Shown one piece after another: positions 51,907 to 60,934 of a DNA stretch of 64,000 nucleotides. Under the pieces are notes generated by a model that worked only from the letters and a program-made list of their open reading frames with translations, was not told where the DNA came from and did not search any database. Position numbers and translations under genes: made by a program. Position 1 is the first letter of the stretch; every line of letters begins with the position of its first letter. The stretch lies in contig JACDOE010000001.1 of the NCBI GenBank assembly GCA_017656255.1, forward strand, positions 561,205 to 625,204, given 5' to 3'. The DNA is from Bacillaceae bacterium (lineage in GTDB: Bacteria > Bacillota > Bacilli > JACDOE01).

Positions 51907-52083
51907 ACGACCCCCGGATCCAGAAATTTATATGATAAGATTCGACAACCTGCCTGAGATTCCTTTCATTTACTTTACAAACTCCCTTCGACATCATCCG
52001 TTCGATCTCTTTTGTATGAATGGTATATAAGCGCTGCTTGGTGAATAAACATATACAAGCCTTAACAAATGGGAGGGGATAAC

Positions 52084-53601
52084 ATGGCCGTAAAAAAACC
52101 GACGATTGATCAATTGAAAAAAATTGCTGAAGATTACGCTATGAATATAACGGATGAAGAGCTAAAAAAGTTTCAGAGTTTGATGGAAGGCTCATTACAG
52201 TCATATGAACGTCTCCATCAGTTGGTGGAACCCGGCCTGGAAGTCAAATATCCGAGAACGAGCGGTTATCGTCCGCAGCCGGATGAAAACCCGTACAATG
52301 CCTGGTACCGGAAAACATCGATAAAGGGGAACAGCGATGGAAAGCTGGCCGGCAAAAAGATTGTATTAAAAGACAATGTCAGTCTGGCCGGTGTTCCCAT
52401 GATGAATGGTTCCACCATACTGGAAGGGTTTGTACCCGATGAAGATGCCACGATCGTCACCCGAATCCTGGACGCCGGCGGTGAAATTGTCGGGAAAGCA
52501 GTGTGTGAAGACCTCTGTTTTTCCGGTGGAAGCCATACCGCTGGAACAGGGCCGGTACTCAACCCTCATGACCTGCGCCGGACGTCCGGCGGTTCTTCAA
52601 GCGGAAGTGCCGTACTGGTCGCAACCGGTGAAGTGGATATGGCGATTGGCGGCGATCAGGGTGGATCCATCCGCATTCCCAGCTCCTGGTGCGGCGTATT
52701 CGGATTAAAACCGACTTACGGCCTGGTACCCTATACCGGGATTTTTCCCATTGAATTAACCCTGGATCATACGGGACCAATCGCCCGTTCAACCGAGGAC
52801 GTGGCATTGCTCCTGGAAGTCATAGCCGGTGATGACGGGCTTGATCCCCGCCAGTCCGGACTTGAAGTCAAACCCTACCGACAGGCACTGACAGGTAACA
52901 CCGAAAACTTGAAAATCGGAATGGTACGTGAAGGCTTCGGTTGGGAAGGATTATCCGAGGAAGACGTGGATCAGCTGGTAAAAGAAGCGGCACAGACCCT
53001 CGCTCAAACCGGTGGCGAGCTTGAAGAAGTCTCCATCCCGATGCATCGGGACGGCATTCACATCTGGAACGGAATCGCAACGGAAGGTGCGACAGCTCTT
53101 ATGGTCAACGGAAACGGGATGGGAACCAACTGGAAAGGCCATTACAACACCAGACTATTGGATGTTTATGGGCATGGCAGACGCACACGGGCCAACGACC
53201 TTTCGGAAACGGTCAAGCTGGTGATGCTTCTCGGACAATACATGCAGGACCAGTATAACGGACGCTATTACGCCATCGCACAGAATCTGTCCCTTCAACT
53301 TAAAAAAGCCTATGATCATGCCCTTTCTCACTTTGATGTGTTGATCATGCCGACACTTCCAATGAAAGCCACTCCGATCCCGGATGACAGTGCGTCAAAA
53401 GAAGAGTATGTCAGCCGTGCTCTGGAGATGTTACCCAATACTGCACCGTTTAACGTGACCGGACATCCCGCCATGAATGTCCCCTGTGGAAAGTCGGATG
53501 GGCTGCCGGTGGGCATGATGATCGTGGGACGTCACGGCGAGGATGATGTGGTATTAAGAGTGGCTCATGCGTTTGAAAACATTTCCGGACAGTTGGGTTA
53601 A
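52084..53601 (+). CDS. amidase-signature family hydrolase
   Basis: 505 residues with the Ser-cisSer-Lys machinery: Lys in VLKDNVSLAG, cis-Ser in TSGGSSSGSAVLVATG, and the nucleophile Ser in GDQGGSIRIPSSWCGVFGLKPTYG. The ATG at 52084 follows GGGAGGGGAT; the ATG 15 bases upstream lies before that site and is rejected. Members hydrolyse linear amides; the long N-terminal helical region (residues 1-70) resembles stand-alone aliphatic amidases rather than GatA. It is a single-gene transcript ended by a strong terminator. Confidence 0.92.
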   Translation: MAVKKPTIDQLKKIAEDYAMNITDEELKKFQSLMEGSLQSYERLHQLVEPGLEVKYPRTSGYRPQPDENPYNAWYRKTSIKGNSDGKLAGKKIVLKDNVSLAGVPMMNGSTILEGFVPDEDATIVTRILDAGGEIVGKAVCEDLCFSGGSHTAGTGPVLNPHDLRRTSGGSSSGSAVLVATGEVDMAIGGDQGGSIRIPSSWCGVFGLKPTYGLVPYTGIFPIELTLDHTGPIARSTEDVALLLEVIAGDDGLDPRQSGLEVKPYRQALTGNTENLKIGMVREGFGWEGLSEEDVDQLVKEAAQTLAQTGGELEEVSIPMHRDGIHIWNGIATEGATALMVNGNGMGTNWKGHYNTRLLDVYGHGRRTRANDLSETVKLVMLLGQYMQDQYNGRYYAIAQNLSLQLKKAYDHALSHFDVLIMPTLPMKATPIPDDSASKEEYVSRALEMLPNTAPFNVTGHPAMNVPCGKSDGLPVGMMIVGRHGEDDVVLRVAHAFENISGQLG

Positions 53602-53625
53602 CAGATCAAACATTCAAACTTCTTA

Positions 53626-53660
53626 CCTTCCTTTGGTTACGACAAAAGGAAGGCTTTTTT
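53626..53660 (+). terminator. terminator after the amidase gene
   Basis: CCTTCCTTT pairs with AAAGGAAGG around about ten bases, followed by CTTTTTTAT. Confidence 0.87.
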
Positions 53661-53788
53661 ATGTGGAGGATCAACAGCTCTTCCACCTCTTGCATGCAAA
53701 ACTTTTTTATTCCCCCCCTTAAATCACATACATGGAAACGAACCTACTAATACCCAAACACAATAAACATAACAGGAGGTCATGTACA

Positions 53789-54844
53789 TTGAAGAAATGG
53801 TTGATAACCCTGATGACAACAACACTTCTATTATCAATACCCCTTATGGCACTGGCAAACGGAGAAGACCAGGCAACCGATCAAACTGCGGAAGATGATG
53901 TCATTCAAGACTTGATTAAAACGGCAAGTGATCAGGATGACGAGACGGATTCAGATATCACGTCTCCCGACAGTTTTATCTATGTACTGGAACGTTTTTA
54001 TGAGCAACTGAGACTTATGTTGACGTTTGACTCAGAGGAAAAGTTTAATCTTCATATGGAGCTGGCTTCAAAACGCCTGGCTGAATTGAAATCACTAAAT
54101 GAGGAAATCAAAGCAGAATACTCCAGTGAACTCTACGCGGATTTCATTGAAAATCTGGAAGAAGCGATGACTCTGGCCGTTAAGCTTAAAACTAAGAAAG
54201 AAGAATTGAACGATCTCATGGCTGAGATGGAAACGGTTATCGAGCAGGGTGAAGAAATTGTAGAAGAAATGAAAACCGAGGCCGAATTAACCATCGAAGT
54301 TGATGAAGAAGAGGAAATCGAATCAGAACTGGTGAAGGTGACACCGGCTGTGGTCTCCCATTTAGATTCAGAGATTATTACAGAGCTTCGTGATGAAGGG
54401 TATGGTTACGGACAGATTGCACAAATCGCATCCATCGCTGCTCTGACTGATTCGTCTCTTGATGAAGTTAAAGAAAAAATGAAAGAACATAAAGGAATCG
54501 GAAAAGTGGCAAAAGAAATGGGGTTACATCCGGGAAATCTGATCAACAGAGGCAAAGTAGCCATTCAGCAGCAGAATAAACAGACTCAGGATGAGGATAT
54601 TCAGGATACCGAACTGAAAACGGAGGGGGAATTAAAAGCAACGCTCGATCTGGATCAACATACATCTGTTGAACTGAATACTGAGAAAGGTTTGAATACC
54701 CTCCTCCCCTCTGTAAAAGTTGAAACTGAGCTTAAAGGAAAAGGACATGGTCAGGCGAAAATAAAGAACCATGGTCAGGCGGAGTTCCCCGGAAAAGGCC
54801 ATGCAAAAGGCCATGGAAAATCCAGAGGGAATTCAGATAAATAG
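53789..54844 (+). CDS. exported DUF5667-like protein with Gly/Lys/His-rich tail
   Basis: 351 residues from a TTG at 53789, nine bases after AGGAGGT; the longer frame from 53732 has no ribosome site. The signal peptide ends around LMALA-NGED. A helical region at about 65-160 (SFIYVLERFYEQLRLMLTFDSEEKFNLHMELASKRLAEL in parts) fits DUF5667, a coiled domain of exported proteins. The C-terminal 40 residues are low-complexity GKGHGQ/GKGHAKGHGK repeats rich in Gly, Lys and His. The body is acidic and the tail basic. Function unknown; cell-wall or metal contact is guesswork. Confidence 0.8.
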   Translation: MKKWLITLMTTTLLLSIPLMALANGEDQATDQTAEDDVIQDLIKTASDQDDETDSDITSPDSFIYVLERFYEQLRLMLTFDSEEKFNLHMELASKRLAELKSLNEEIKAEYSSELYADFIENLEEAMTLAVKLKTKKEELNDLMAEMETVIEQGEEIVEEMKTEAELTIEVDEEEEIESELVKVTPAVVSHLDSEIITELRDEGYGYGQIAQIASIAALTDSSLDEVKEKMKEHKGIGKVAKEMGLHPGNLINRGKVAIQQQNKQTQDEDIQDTELKTEGELKATLDLDQHTSVELNTEKGLNTLLPSVKVETELKGKGHGQAKIKNHGQAEFPGKGHAKGHGKSRGNSDK

Positions 54845-54864
54845 ACCAGGCGATGCGATAGTAG

Positions 54865-54909
54865 AAAAGGAGTGCCCCTGGGTTCTGAATACCGGGTACT
54901 CCTTTTTTC
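54865..54909. terminator. bidirectional terminator
   Basis: AAAAGGAGT pairs with ACTCCTTTT; GCCCCTGGG and ACCGGGT extend the loop region. T-runs are present in both directions, serving the DUF5667-like gene and the convergent NUDIX gene. Confidence 0.82.
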
Positions 54910-55385
54910 TATAAGCGATTACGATTGCTGCGTCTTCCCAGATATGCGGCCCTTTTTCCCCTCTCCTCCCAGAATGATGACTTTTTGATGATGTCAGGAA
55001 ATACGATGATATCATTCAATTTATCTCTTGGAATCCATTTGACCTCCTTGATGAAATGTTCATCCATTCCTTTTCCATCGATATGATCAATTGTCAATTC
55101 ACCGTCGATAACGTCTGCCTCAACAAAAACCTCAAGATTAAGGGTGTGATATTCCTCATCTTCAAACTCACTGATGAAGCAAATATTTTCTTTTACATTT
55201 ACACGCAAACCCGTTTCTTCCCACACTTCTCTTCTGGCGGTCTCAAAAATATTGTGATCTTCCTCTTCCACGCCTCCTCCCGGCGGGATCCACCATTCAA
55301 ATCCCGTCTGGGGATGCACATGTTTAACCAGTAAAATGGAATCCCCCTGTATAATGATTGCTGCAACTCTTATTCGGTGTTTCAT
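54909..55385 (-). CDS. NUDIX hydrolase
   Basis: 158 residues with the complete NUDIX box: GGGVEEEDHNIFETARREVWEETGL, catalytic REVWEE included. The ATG at 55385 is five bases after GGAGGAG; an ATG directly before it and one at 55406 are less likely. NUDIX enzymes cleave nucleoside diphosphates linked to another moiety; substrate unknown. It is convergent with the DUF5667-like gene and shares its terminator. Confidence 0.9.
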   Translation of the reverse strand: MKHRIRVAAIIIQGDSILLVKHVHPQTGFEWWIPPGGGVEEEDHNIFETARREVWEETGLRVNVKENICFISEFEDEEYHTLNLEVFVEADVIDGELTIDHIDGKGMDEHFIKEVKWIPRDKLNDIIVFPDIIKKSSFWEERGKRAAYLGRRSNRNRL

Positions 55386-55416
55386 CATTTCTCCTCCCTG
55401 CTTCATTCGGCGTGCA

Positions 55417-55923
55417 TTAATAAAGCCGATCCCTCAAGTTTTTATCTATAAACCAGACACGAATTTCTTCTATGGTTAGATTCCGTGTCTTGAAATCGAT
55501 AAATAATTCATCTTTGGACCAGATCCCGTTTGATTGTTGATAGTAGTGATTATTTTTCAAGATTTTTTCTGATTTGCTTACATGGTCTCCGATACCAATA
55601 CCGAATACATGATGTGCCGGATTGGATGTGTGAATGACGCTAACCTTTTTGTAGGCACGATTGTCCGGGTCATCAGAAAAACCCGCAAACAACCGGATAT
55701 CACGATAGTTTCGTCCATATCCCCCCATACCAGGAACAAATTCACCTTCTCCAAACCCGTCTATAACTTCTGTCTCTCCGGTCAGCATTTGAATACCACC
55801 AAAATACGAGTGTTCATTTAATTCCTGTATTTCGCTGTCTTCATTTTCTGGCCATAACAGGGTAACAACCACAATTAACAAAGAAATAGTGATCAATGCA
55901 ATCAAACCGTGAAATGGTTTCAT
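55417..55923 (-). CDS. membrane-anchored protein of unknown function
   Basis: 168 residues: an N-terminal membrane anchor (about 7-24) and an extracytoplasmic domain with several Gly- and Tyr-rich turns (EGEFVPGMGGYGRNYRDIRLFAG). Family not recognised. The gene is 31 bases upstream of the NUDIX gene on the same strand and might be co-transcribed. Confidence 0.65.
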   Translation of the reverse strand: MKPFHGLIALITISLLIVVVTLLWPENEDSEIQELNEHSYFGGIQMLTGETEVIDGFGEGEFVPGMGGYGRNYRDIRLFAGFSDDPDNRAYKKVSVIHTSNPAHHVFGIGIGDHVSKSEKILKNNHYYQQSNGIWSKDELFIDFKTRNLTIEEIRVWFIDKNLRDRLY

Positions 55924-55991
55924 AAATAAAACCCCTGTCCCATATGAATAATTTCCATTATGTACACATCCTAACTTCGGACCTAAAATTG

Positions 55992-56381
55992 TTAATCCTC
56001 AATATTCCGAACGTAGATTTCATCCAAAAACTGTTGCGGATTCAATTCTTGACATTCAACCACTATCGCTGTCATCCCATCTATTGTCGACGCTTCATGC
56101 CATTCCCCTGCTTCCCACAGTACCATTTCACCCTGCCGAAACGGGATGTTCCGGTTTTCTTTTCCTTTTACCCACCCTTCCCCTTCAATGACCATGAACA
56201 ACTGGGGAACGGAAGCCTGATGCCACCCGACTAATCCGTCTTTTTTCAAAAATATGCAACTGATTTGAAGAACGTCAATCCGTTATTTAACAAACGCATG
56301 ATAGGGGTCAGAAACAGGTTTCGGCTTCCGTGCTTTTCAATTTGTTTAAACCATATTACCCCGCCACTTGAATCTTCTCAT
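55992..56381 (-). pseudogene. decayed cupin-domain gene
   Basis: The open 3' part (from about 56249) encodes the core of a cupin: GLVGWHQASVPQLFMVIEGEGWVKG, then GEMVLWEAGEWHEAS, holding the usual metal-site His and Glu positions. Upstream, the same frame continues as IDVLQISCIFLKKDG and is then broken by stops, while a neighbouring frame encodes the missing piece WFKQIEKHGSRNLFLTPIMR. An ATG at 56381 with GAGGTGA in front gives the old N-terminus in the first frame. At least two frameshifts are needed to rebuild the protein, so the gene is probably dead. Confidence 0.72.
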
Positions 56382-56547
56382 GAATTCACCTCATTTATCC
56401 AATTTTAATTTTCATAAATCTATAACAAATATTTTTTAAATTAATGTAAAATTCCTCCACAAAGCTTTCATGCATATCTCGAAAACCTCAAGGAAAACTA
56501 ACGAATGAAATTTTATGCAACCTTTATCTTTTGGGAGGTATAAATGA

Positions 56548-56778
56548 ATGGATCGCAATGAACTGGAACAACTGGGCAACCGACTGAGAGAAATCGGCCA
56601 CAGAAGGCGTGAACTGGCGGAAAGGATCTATAACGAAATCGAAGAAGGCGATAATCAATCTTCCAGGGAGTTGTATCAGGAATTAAGCCGCGTGTCAGAT
56701 CAAGCCATCGATATTATGACCCGGCAAAAACAGATGTTTGATGAAGAAGTGGAACGTTTACAGGATTCACCCGTGTAG
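56548..56778 (+). CDS. small coiled-coil protein
   Basis: 76 residues, highly charged and helical (RLREIGHRRRELAERIYNEIEEG, then SRVSDQAIDIMTRQKQMFDEEVERL), with no membrane segment and no cysteine. GGGAGGT precedes the ATG. It stands 27 bases upstream of sspH in the same direction and may share its sporulation-specific expression. No family recognised; it resembles small spore or aspartyl-phosphatase-like proteins only in being helical and short. Confidence 0.7.
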   Translation: MDRNELEQLGNRLREIGHRRRELAERIYNEIEEGDNQSSRELYQELSRVSDQAIDIMTRQKQMFDEEVERLQDSPV

Positions 56779-56805
56779 TGATCAAATGGAACAGGGAGGC
56801 GTTGC

Positions 56806-56985
56806 ATGAACACACTGCGAGCAAAAGCAATTTCAGAATCCCCGGTAATGGCACATGTCACCTACAATGGTATACCGATCTATATTCAGCACATTGATGA
56901 AAAAAACGAAACAGCCCGTATCTACCCCCTTGATCAACCGGAAAATGAACAGGAAGTCCCTGTCGCCAGCCTGATCGAGCATTAA
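56806..56985 (+). CDS. sspH: H-type small acid-soluble spore protein
   Basis: A 59-residue frame with GGGAGG upstream of the ATG. The product shows the SspH family pattern: MNTLRAKAISESPVMAHVTYNG, then IPIYIQHIDE and a C-terminal VPVASLIEH. SspH is a minor spore-core protein made in the forespore. The gene has its own terminator directly after the stop. Confidence 0.92.
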   Translation: MNTLRAKAISESPVMAHVTYNGIPIYIQHIDEKNETARIYPLDQPENEQEVPVASLIEH

Positions 56986-56997
56986 TTGGAGATAATA

Positions 56998-57029
56998 GCC
57001 CTGTGTTCAGTGCAAACACAGGGCATTTT
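56998..57029. terminator. terminator after sspH
   Basis: GCCCTGTGTT pairs with AACACAGGGC around a seven-base loop and is followed by ATTTTGT. It also lies before the stop of the convergent lipoprotein gene. Confidence 0.85.
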
Positions 57030-57044
57030 GTATGGCATGTCCTT

Positions 57045-57992
57045 TTAATCCAGGTCAATCGGTTGAAAGGCATTGCTTTCTATCAACTGCTGGACTTCTT
57101 CATGGCCGGGAGGAAAAGCAAAATGATAGCGTGCTGGAATGGCAAAAACATAGTTTTTATTTCGACCGATCTCTCTCGGTCCCACAGGTCCTGCTCCAAT
57201 ATGAAAAGCTCCCTGTTGCATCAGTTCCCATTGATGGATTGTAAAAATCATAATCGGGATGTCCTGTCTTTGATGTTCCCGAGACCATTCTGGATGTCTA
57301 ATCAGGAGAAGCGGTCCTGTCTCGGCAGTTTCCATTTTGCCGGTGTCGTCATTTACCTTGACCCCTTCCCAATTGTCCGCGACAATACGAAACCCTTCCC
57401 AGCTTTGGGGAAGCCTGAAGGTAAAACCATAATTCGTATTTTTATAGATAATATCGTGATCCGTCTCCTCCTTGATCACCTCAACATCGTTTATCACCCA
57501 TCGGCCATCCGTTTTTTTGACCATCAGAGTGATGGGATACTTCGCAGCTATGCCACCCGATGTTTTTTCCACACTTGTGATTTCAATGACTTCCCCACGT
57601 ACTTGATATGTATCTACCGATATTTGTTCCATAGATAAAATGTCGATCCGCTCGGGCCATGGACTGGAAACAAGGCGTCCCGGTGCGGATTGTGGATTTT
57701 TCAACCAGCGGGCAAGAAGCGACGGTGAAACCAGCTCCCCATAATTTTCCTCAATGCTTTTTTCCAGTACCGATTCCGGTGCCTGAAGGGATACCTGTTG
57801 CAGTCTTTGACCGAACCTCTCAACAACCGAAACGACCCTTTCTTCTTCTGAAATAGGAAGGTCCTCGTTGTCAGTATTCTCTGTGAGTTGTTCTTCTTCA
57901 TCAACGGTGGAAATAATTTCCTCATTCGAGCAACCGACCAAAAGAACAGACACCATTATAAAAAGCACACTGACTACAGTAACAAGTTTCAT
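57045..57992 (-). CDS. lipoprotein of unknown function
   Basis: 315 residues from the ATG at 57992, five bases after GGGAGGTA. A lipoprotein signal with lipobox LLVGC is followed by an acidic linker, a helical/NTF2-like part (VVERFGQRLQQVSLQAP to about 180, ending in VKKTDGRWVINDVEVI) and a C-terminal part (YKNTNYGFTFRLPQSWEGFRIV onwards) that resembles PsbP-like folds with the NYGFTFRLPQSW entry. Role unknown. Confidence 0.78.
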   Translation of the reverse strand: MKLVTVVSVLFIMVSVLLVGCSNEEIISTVDEEEQLTENTDNEDLPISEEERVVSVVERFGQRLQQVSLQAPESVLEKSIEENYGELVSPSLLARWLKNPQSAPGRLVSSPWPERIDILSMEQISVDTYQVRGEVIEITSVEKTSGGIAAKYPITLMVKKTDGRWVINDVEVIKEETDHDIIYKNTNYGFTFRLPQSWEGFRIVADNWEGVKVNDDTGKMETAETGPLLLIRHPEWSREHQRQDIPIMIFTIHQWELMQQGAFHIGAGPVGPREIGRNKNYVFAIPARYHFAFPPGHEEVQQLIESNAFQPIDLD

Positions 57993-58101
57993 GATGCTAC
58001 CTCCCGTCAACCGATCTTCCCTCTCACTTTTAGACGAAATAAATCACCCTTTTTGTTTCATTTACCATATGATCAATCTTCGAACAGGGTTCCTTATCCG
58101 T

Positions 58102-58137
58102 AAAAAAGCCCGCCGATCGTAAACTTGATCGACAGGC
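58102..58137 (-). terminator. terminator after the MFS gene
   Basis: On the minus strand GCCTGTCGATC pairs with GATCGGCGGGC (two mismatches) and is followed by six T. Confidence 0.82.
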
Positions 58138-58151
58138 CGACAAAAGAATTT

Positions 58152-59387
58152 TTACGCCTGTTGTTCTTCTGCCAGTTGTTTCAATTTTTGATCTGACGGC
58201 AGGAAGAAAGTAAACAGCCCGATAAAGGGTAAAAAACTGCACAAAATCATGACCTGCCTGATTCCGATCAGATCAGCGAGCCCGCCAAGCGCAACCGCAC
58301 CCAGTGCCCCCATGCCGAACGCCAGCCCGATAATCAGCCCGGAAACCATGCCAATCTTGCCCGGCATCAGTTCCTGGGCATACACCACTGTCACGGAAAA
58401 ACTGGACAGGATAATAAAACCGTTAATCAGAAAAACGGGATAGGCCCAGAACAGTGAGACATGCGGCATGATCAGGGCCAGCGGTGCCGACCCCAGCATG
58501 GAAAACAACAGTATATTACGTTTTCCAAACCGGTCGGAAAGCGGACCTCCCAGAAACGTCCCGACCGCTCCCGCTGCCAGGAACAGGAAAATATAAATCT
58601 GTGCTTCCTCCACCCGGAGGCCATATTCATTGATCAGATAAAACGGATAGTAATTGGTAATCCCCGCATGGTACCAGGAACGGGCAAACACCAGAAAGAT
58701 CAGCAGAATCATGCCGGTGATCATCGTTTTATTCGCCGATCGTGCCTCTTCCGACTTTCCCGTATTTCCCTTCCGGACCGGAACCGGCATCTCCCTCAAC
58801 CTTGTAGCCGACCATGACGCCACATAAAAAAGGACCACGATCGCCACGGCGGCAACCAGGGTAAACCAGACGGCGCCGAACTGACCCAGCGGGACAAAAA
58901 TAAGTGCCGTCATAATCGGGGCCAGAGACTGCCCCCCGTTTCCACCCACCTGAAAAATCGATTGAGCCAGTCCTCTTCTCGTTCCGGCCGCCATATACAC
59001 CACCCGTGCCCCCTCCGGATGAAAGACAGCGGAACCAAGTCCCACCAGAATCACGGACAACAACAAAAAATAATAATTGGGTGCAAAGGCCAGCCCCAGC
59101 ATCCCGAGCATGGTCGACCCCATGCCCAGCGGCAACAGATAGGGGGAAGGTTTCTTATCCGTGTACAACCCGACCACCGGTTGCATGATGGACGCCGTCA
59201 TATTCAAGGCAAACGTAATCCATCCCAGTTGAAAATAGGACAGTTGCATAGATTCCGCCAGAATGGGGAAAATCGCCGGAATGACTGCCTGCACGGAATC
59301 ATTCAACAAATGAACGAAACTGATCATAAATAAAATCGGGAATACGGTGGCGTTAACCTGCCGTCTTCTGTGAATAACCGTTTCCAT
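58152..59387 (-). CDS. MFS exporter, fosmidomycin-resistance (Fsr) type
   Basis: 411 residues from the ATG at 59387 (GGGAGAG in front). Twelve membrane helices. Seen are the HLLNDSVQAVIPAIFPIL opening typical of Fsr proteins, FHPEGARVVYMAAGTRRGLAQSIFQVGGNGGQSLAP after helix 5, and LGGPLSDRFGKRNILLFS, the MFS motif A, in the second half. Fsr transporters export small acidic compounds; the substrate here is unknown. A strong hairpin separates it from the N-demethylase genes upstream, though read-through could link them. Confidence 0.88.
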   Translation of the reverse strand: METVIHRRRQVNATVFPILFMISFVHLLNDSVQAVIPAIFPILAESMQLSYFQLGWITFALNMTASIMQPVVGLYTDKKPSPYLLPLGMGSTMLGMLGLAFAPNYYFLLLSVILVGLGSAVFHPEGARVVYMAAGTRRGLAQSIFQVGGNGGQSLAPIMTALIFVPLGQFGAVWFTLVAAVAIVVLFYVASWSATRLREMPVPVRKGNTGKSEEARSANKTMITGMILLIFLVFARSWYHAGITNYYPFYLINEYGLRVEEAQIYIFLFLAAGAVGTFLGGPLSDRFGKRNILLFSMLGSAPLALIMPHVSLFWAYPVFLINGFIILSSFSVTVVYAQELMPGKIGMVSGLIIGLAFGMGALGAVALGGLADLIGIRQVMILCSFLPFIGLFTFFLPSDQKLKQLAEEQQA

Positions 59388-59410
59388 GTTCTCTCCCGCT
59401 CCCATGACTC

Positions 59411-59446
59411 AAAAAATGAGTTAGAATAAAACTCATTCTAACTCAT
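59411..59446 (-). terminator. terminator-like 12-base inverted repeat upstream of the MFS gene
   Basis: ATGAGTTAGAAT (59416-59427) and ATTCTAACTCAT (59435-59446) are perfect complements around seven bases, and on the minus strand six T follow. It fits a terminator for the reductase operon. Because it lies 24 bases before the MFS start, it could instead, or also, be an operator. Confidence 0.68.
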
Positions 59447-59499
59447 TTCATCTCAATTGACAACGGCGTTTCTCCGCTGGCAAAACACTCATTATCCCG

Positions 59500-60456
59500 T
59501 TATAAATTCAACGTGATCCTCCCGTTTCCCCGCGAAACACAGGCCAGCATCCGCTGCTTTTTCTCTTCACCTGTTAAAAATGAATCCTGATGAAGAATGT
59601 TTCCTTCAAGCACCTCTACCTCACAGGTTCCGCAGATGCCCCTCCGGCAGGCAAACGGCACCTGAATCTTTTGCTCATGTAACACGTCCAAAAGTGAATG
59701 ACCGGCAGGAACCAGAATCTCTTTTTGACTTTGATGAAGCCGGCAGGTAAAAGGATTATCCTGGCTCACCATTGACGATGAAAACCGTTCAAAATGAATG
59801 TGCTTCCGGGGATAGCCCCGTGACTTTGCTGCTTTTTGTACATCCTCAATCATCGAAGCCGGGCCGCACACATAAACATGTGTCCCCATGGGACGGTCAT
59901 CCATGGTTGCCTGTAATGCCAGTCGTTTTTCTTCCCGTGAGGAAAAATAGAAATGAGCCTGTTCCGTAAAGGTCTCCCGAATCAGCCGGTAAAAGGGACA
60001 ATCGTCCTGTGATGGAGCAAAGTAATGCAGTTCAAATGATTTGTTCAGATCAGTCAGATGTTTCATCATCGACAAAAACGGGGTAATGCCGATCCCGCCG
60101 GCATAGAAAACATGGTGCCGGGCTTCAAAATGCAACGGGAAATGATTGGATGGCGGACGGATCCACAAAACGTCTCCTTCCTGTGCGTGTTCATGTAAAT
60201 AGAACGATCCACCCCGGGACTCAACCTGTTTTTTAACGGCAATCTCATACTTATTTTCTAAACTGAGTGGATGATTGATTAAGGAATAATGTCTGTTTAA
60301 CGTCTTCCCCTTCCACGGAATCAACAACTCAATGTGGGCGCCGGCTCCAAATGACGGAAGCGATCGATCCGGGGATGTCAGTATGAAACGTTTCACATCT
60401 CTGGTTTCCTGAATAATCTTTTGAATCACCACCCGTATGGATTCCTGATTACGCAT
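59500..60456 (-). CDS. FMN/2Fe-2S oxidoreductase, phthalate dioxygenase reductase type (N-demethylase reductase subunit)
   Basis: 318 residues, the PDR family length, from the ATG at 60456 after GGGGGTGA; the longer frame to 60561 lies inside the preceding gene. Residues 1-105 bind flavin (RHYSLINHP), 110-220 bind NAD(P)H (FYAGGIGITPFLSMMKHL, YVCGPASMIEDV), and 235-318 form a plant-type ferredoxin domain with CRRGICGTC and a distant fourth Cys (MLACVSRG). It would pass electrons from NADH to the heme-containing partner encoded two genes upstream. Overlaps the DmmA-like gene by eight bases. Confidence 0.9.
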   Translation of the reverse strand: MRNQESIRVVIQKIIQETRDVKRFILTSPDRSLPSFGAGAHIELLIPWKGKTLNRHYSLINHPLSLENKYEIAVKKQVESRGGSFYLHEHAQEGDVLWIRPPSNHFPLHFEARHHVFYAGGIGITPFLSMMKHLTDLNKSFELHYFAPSQDDCPFYRLIRETFTEQAHFYFSSREEKRLALQATMDDRPMGTHVYVCGPASMIEDVQKAAKSRGYPRKHIHFERFSSSMVSQDNPFTCRLHQSQKEILVPAGHSLLDVLHEQKIQVPFACRRGICGTCEVEVLEGNILHQDSFLTGEEKKQRMLACVSRGNGRITLNL

Positions 60457-60934
60457 GACTGTCACCCCCCAGCACCGGATAGCCCAGGTACGCATCATGA
60501 TACCTGGAGTAATGGGTGGACGGTTCCAGCTTGAGGCCACAGGAATCACAGATGAAAACACTGAAATCTACGCGTTCAGTAATCATATAACATCGTGAAC
60601 AAAAGATCCGGAAGCTTCCGTCAGTTACTTTCACCTGCATATCTCCATCTGTAAACCCTGACGCATAAGCGATCCGGCAGACCTTTTGCACCAGCCGGCG
60701 ACTTCCCGCCACATAAAGATAACTGCCCACTTTTTGCCGGCCCAGTATTGAATCAACCACATGATCAAAACGGTCCTGTAATTCCTCTTCCAGCAACGGC
60801 CCCTCATAGGGCGATCCGATATCCCTGATGGCTTCAAGTAATGGGGCGAGGACCCGTAAACCCTGTTGATCGGCCACCAATACATAATTTTGTTTGCCGG
60901 TTGAGAGCGTTAAATCCTGATGTTCATCGATCAT
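60449..60934 (-). CDS. DmmA-like subunit of an N-demethylating monooxygenase
   Basis: 161 residues. The first 100 have a Rossmann-like, reductase-derived look (SYLYVAGSRRLVQKVCRIAYASGFTDGDM); the last 50 hold a small zinc or rubredoxin-like knot, CSRCYMITE and ICDSCGLKLEPSTHYSRYHDAYLGY. This is the pattern of the DmmA family, a subunit of dimethylamine monooxygenase and of the related heme-dependent oxidative N-demethylases. It is translationally coupled on both sides (11-base overlap with the DUF3445 gene, eight with the reductase gene). Confidence 0.82.
   Translation of the reverse strand: MIDEHQDLTLSTGKQNYVLVADQQGLRVLAPLLEAIRDIGSPYEGPLLEEELQDRFDHVVDSILGRQKVGSYLYVAGSRRLVQKVCRIAYASGFTDGDMQVKVTDGSFRIFCSRCYMITERVDFSVFICDSCGLKLEPSTHYSRYHDAYLGYPVLGGDSHA

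Noticed and set aside
59411-59446. Twelve-base inverted repeat as a repressor operator for the MFS gene
   Set aside because: A run of six T follows on the minus strand and it lies after the reductase gene, so terminator is the simpler call; operator is kept only as an alternative.
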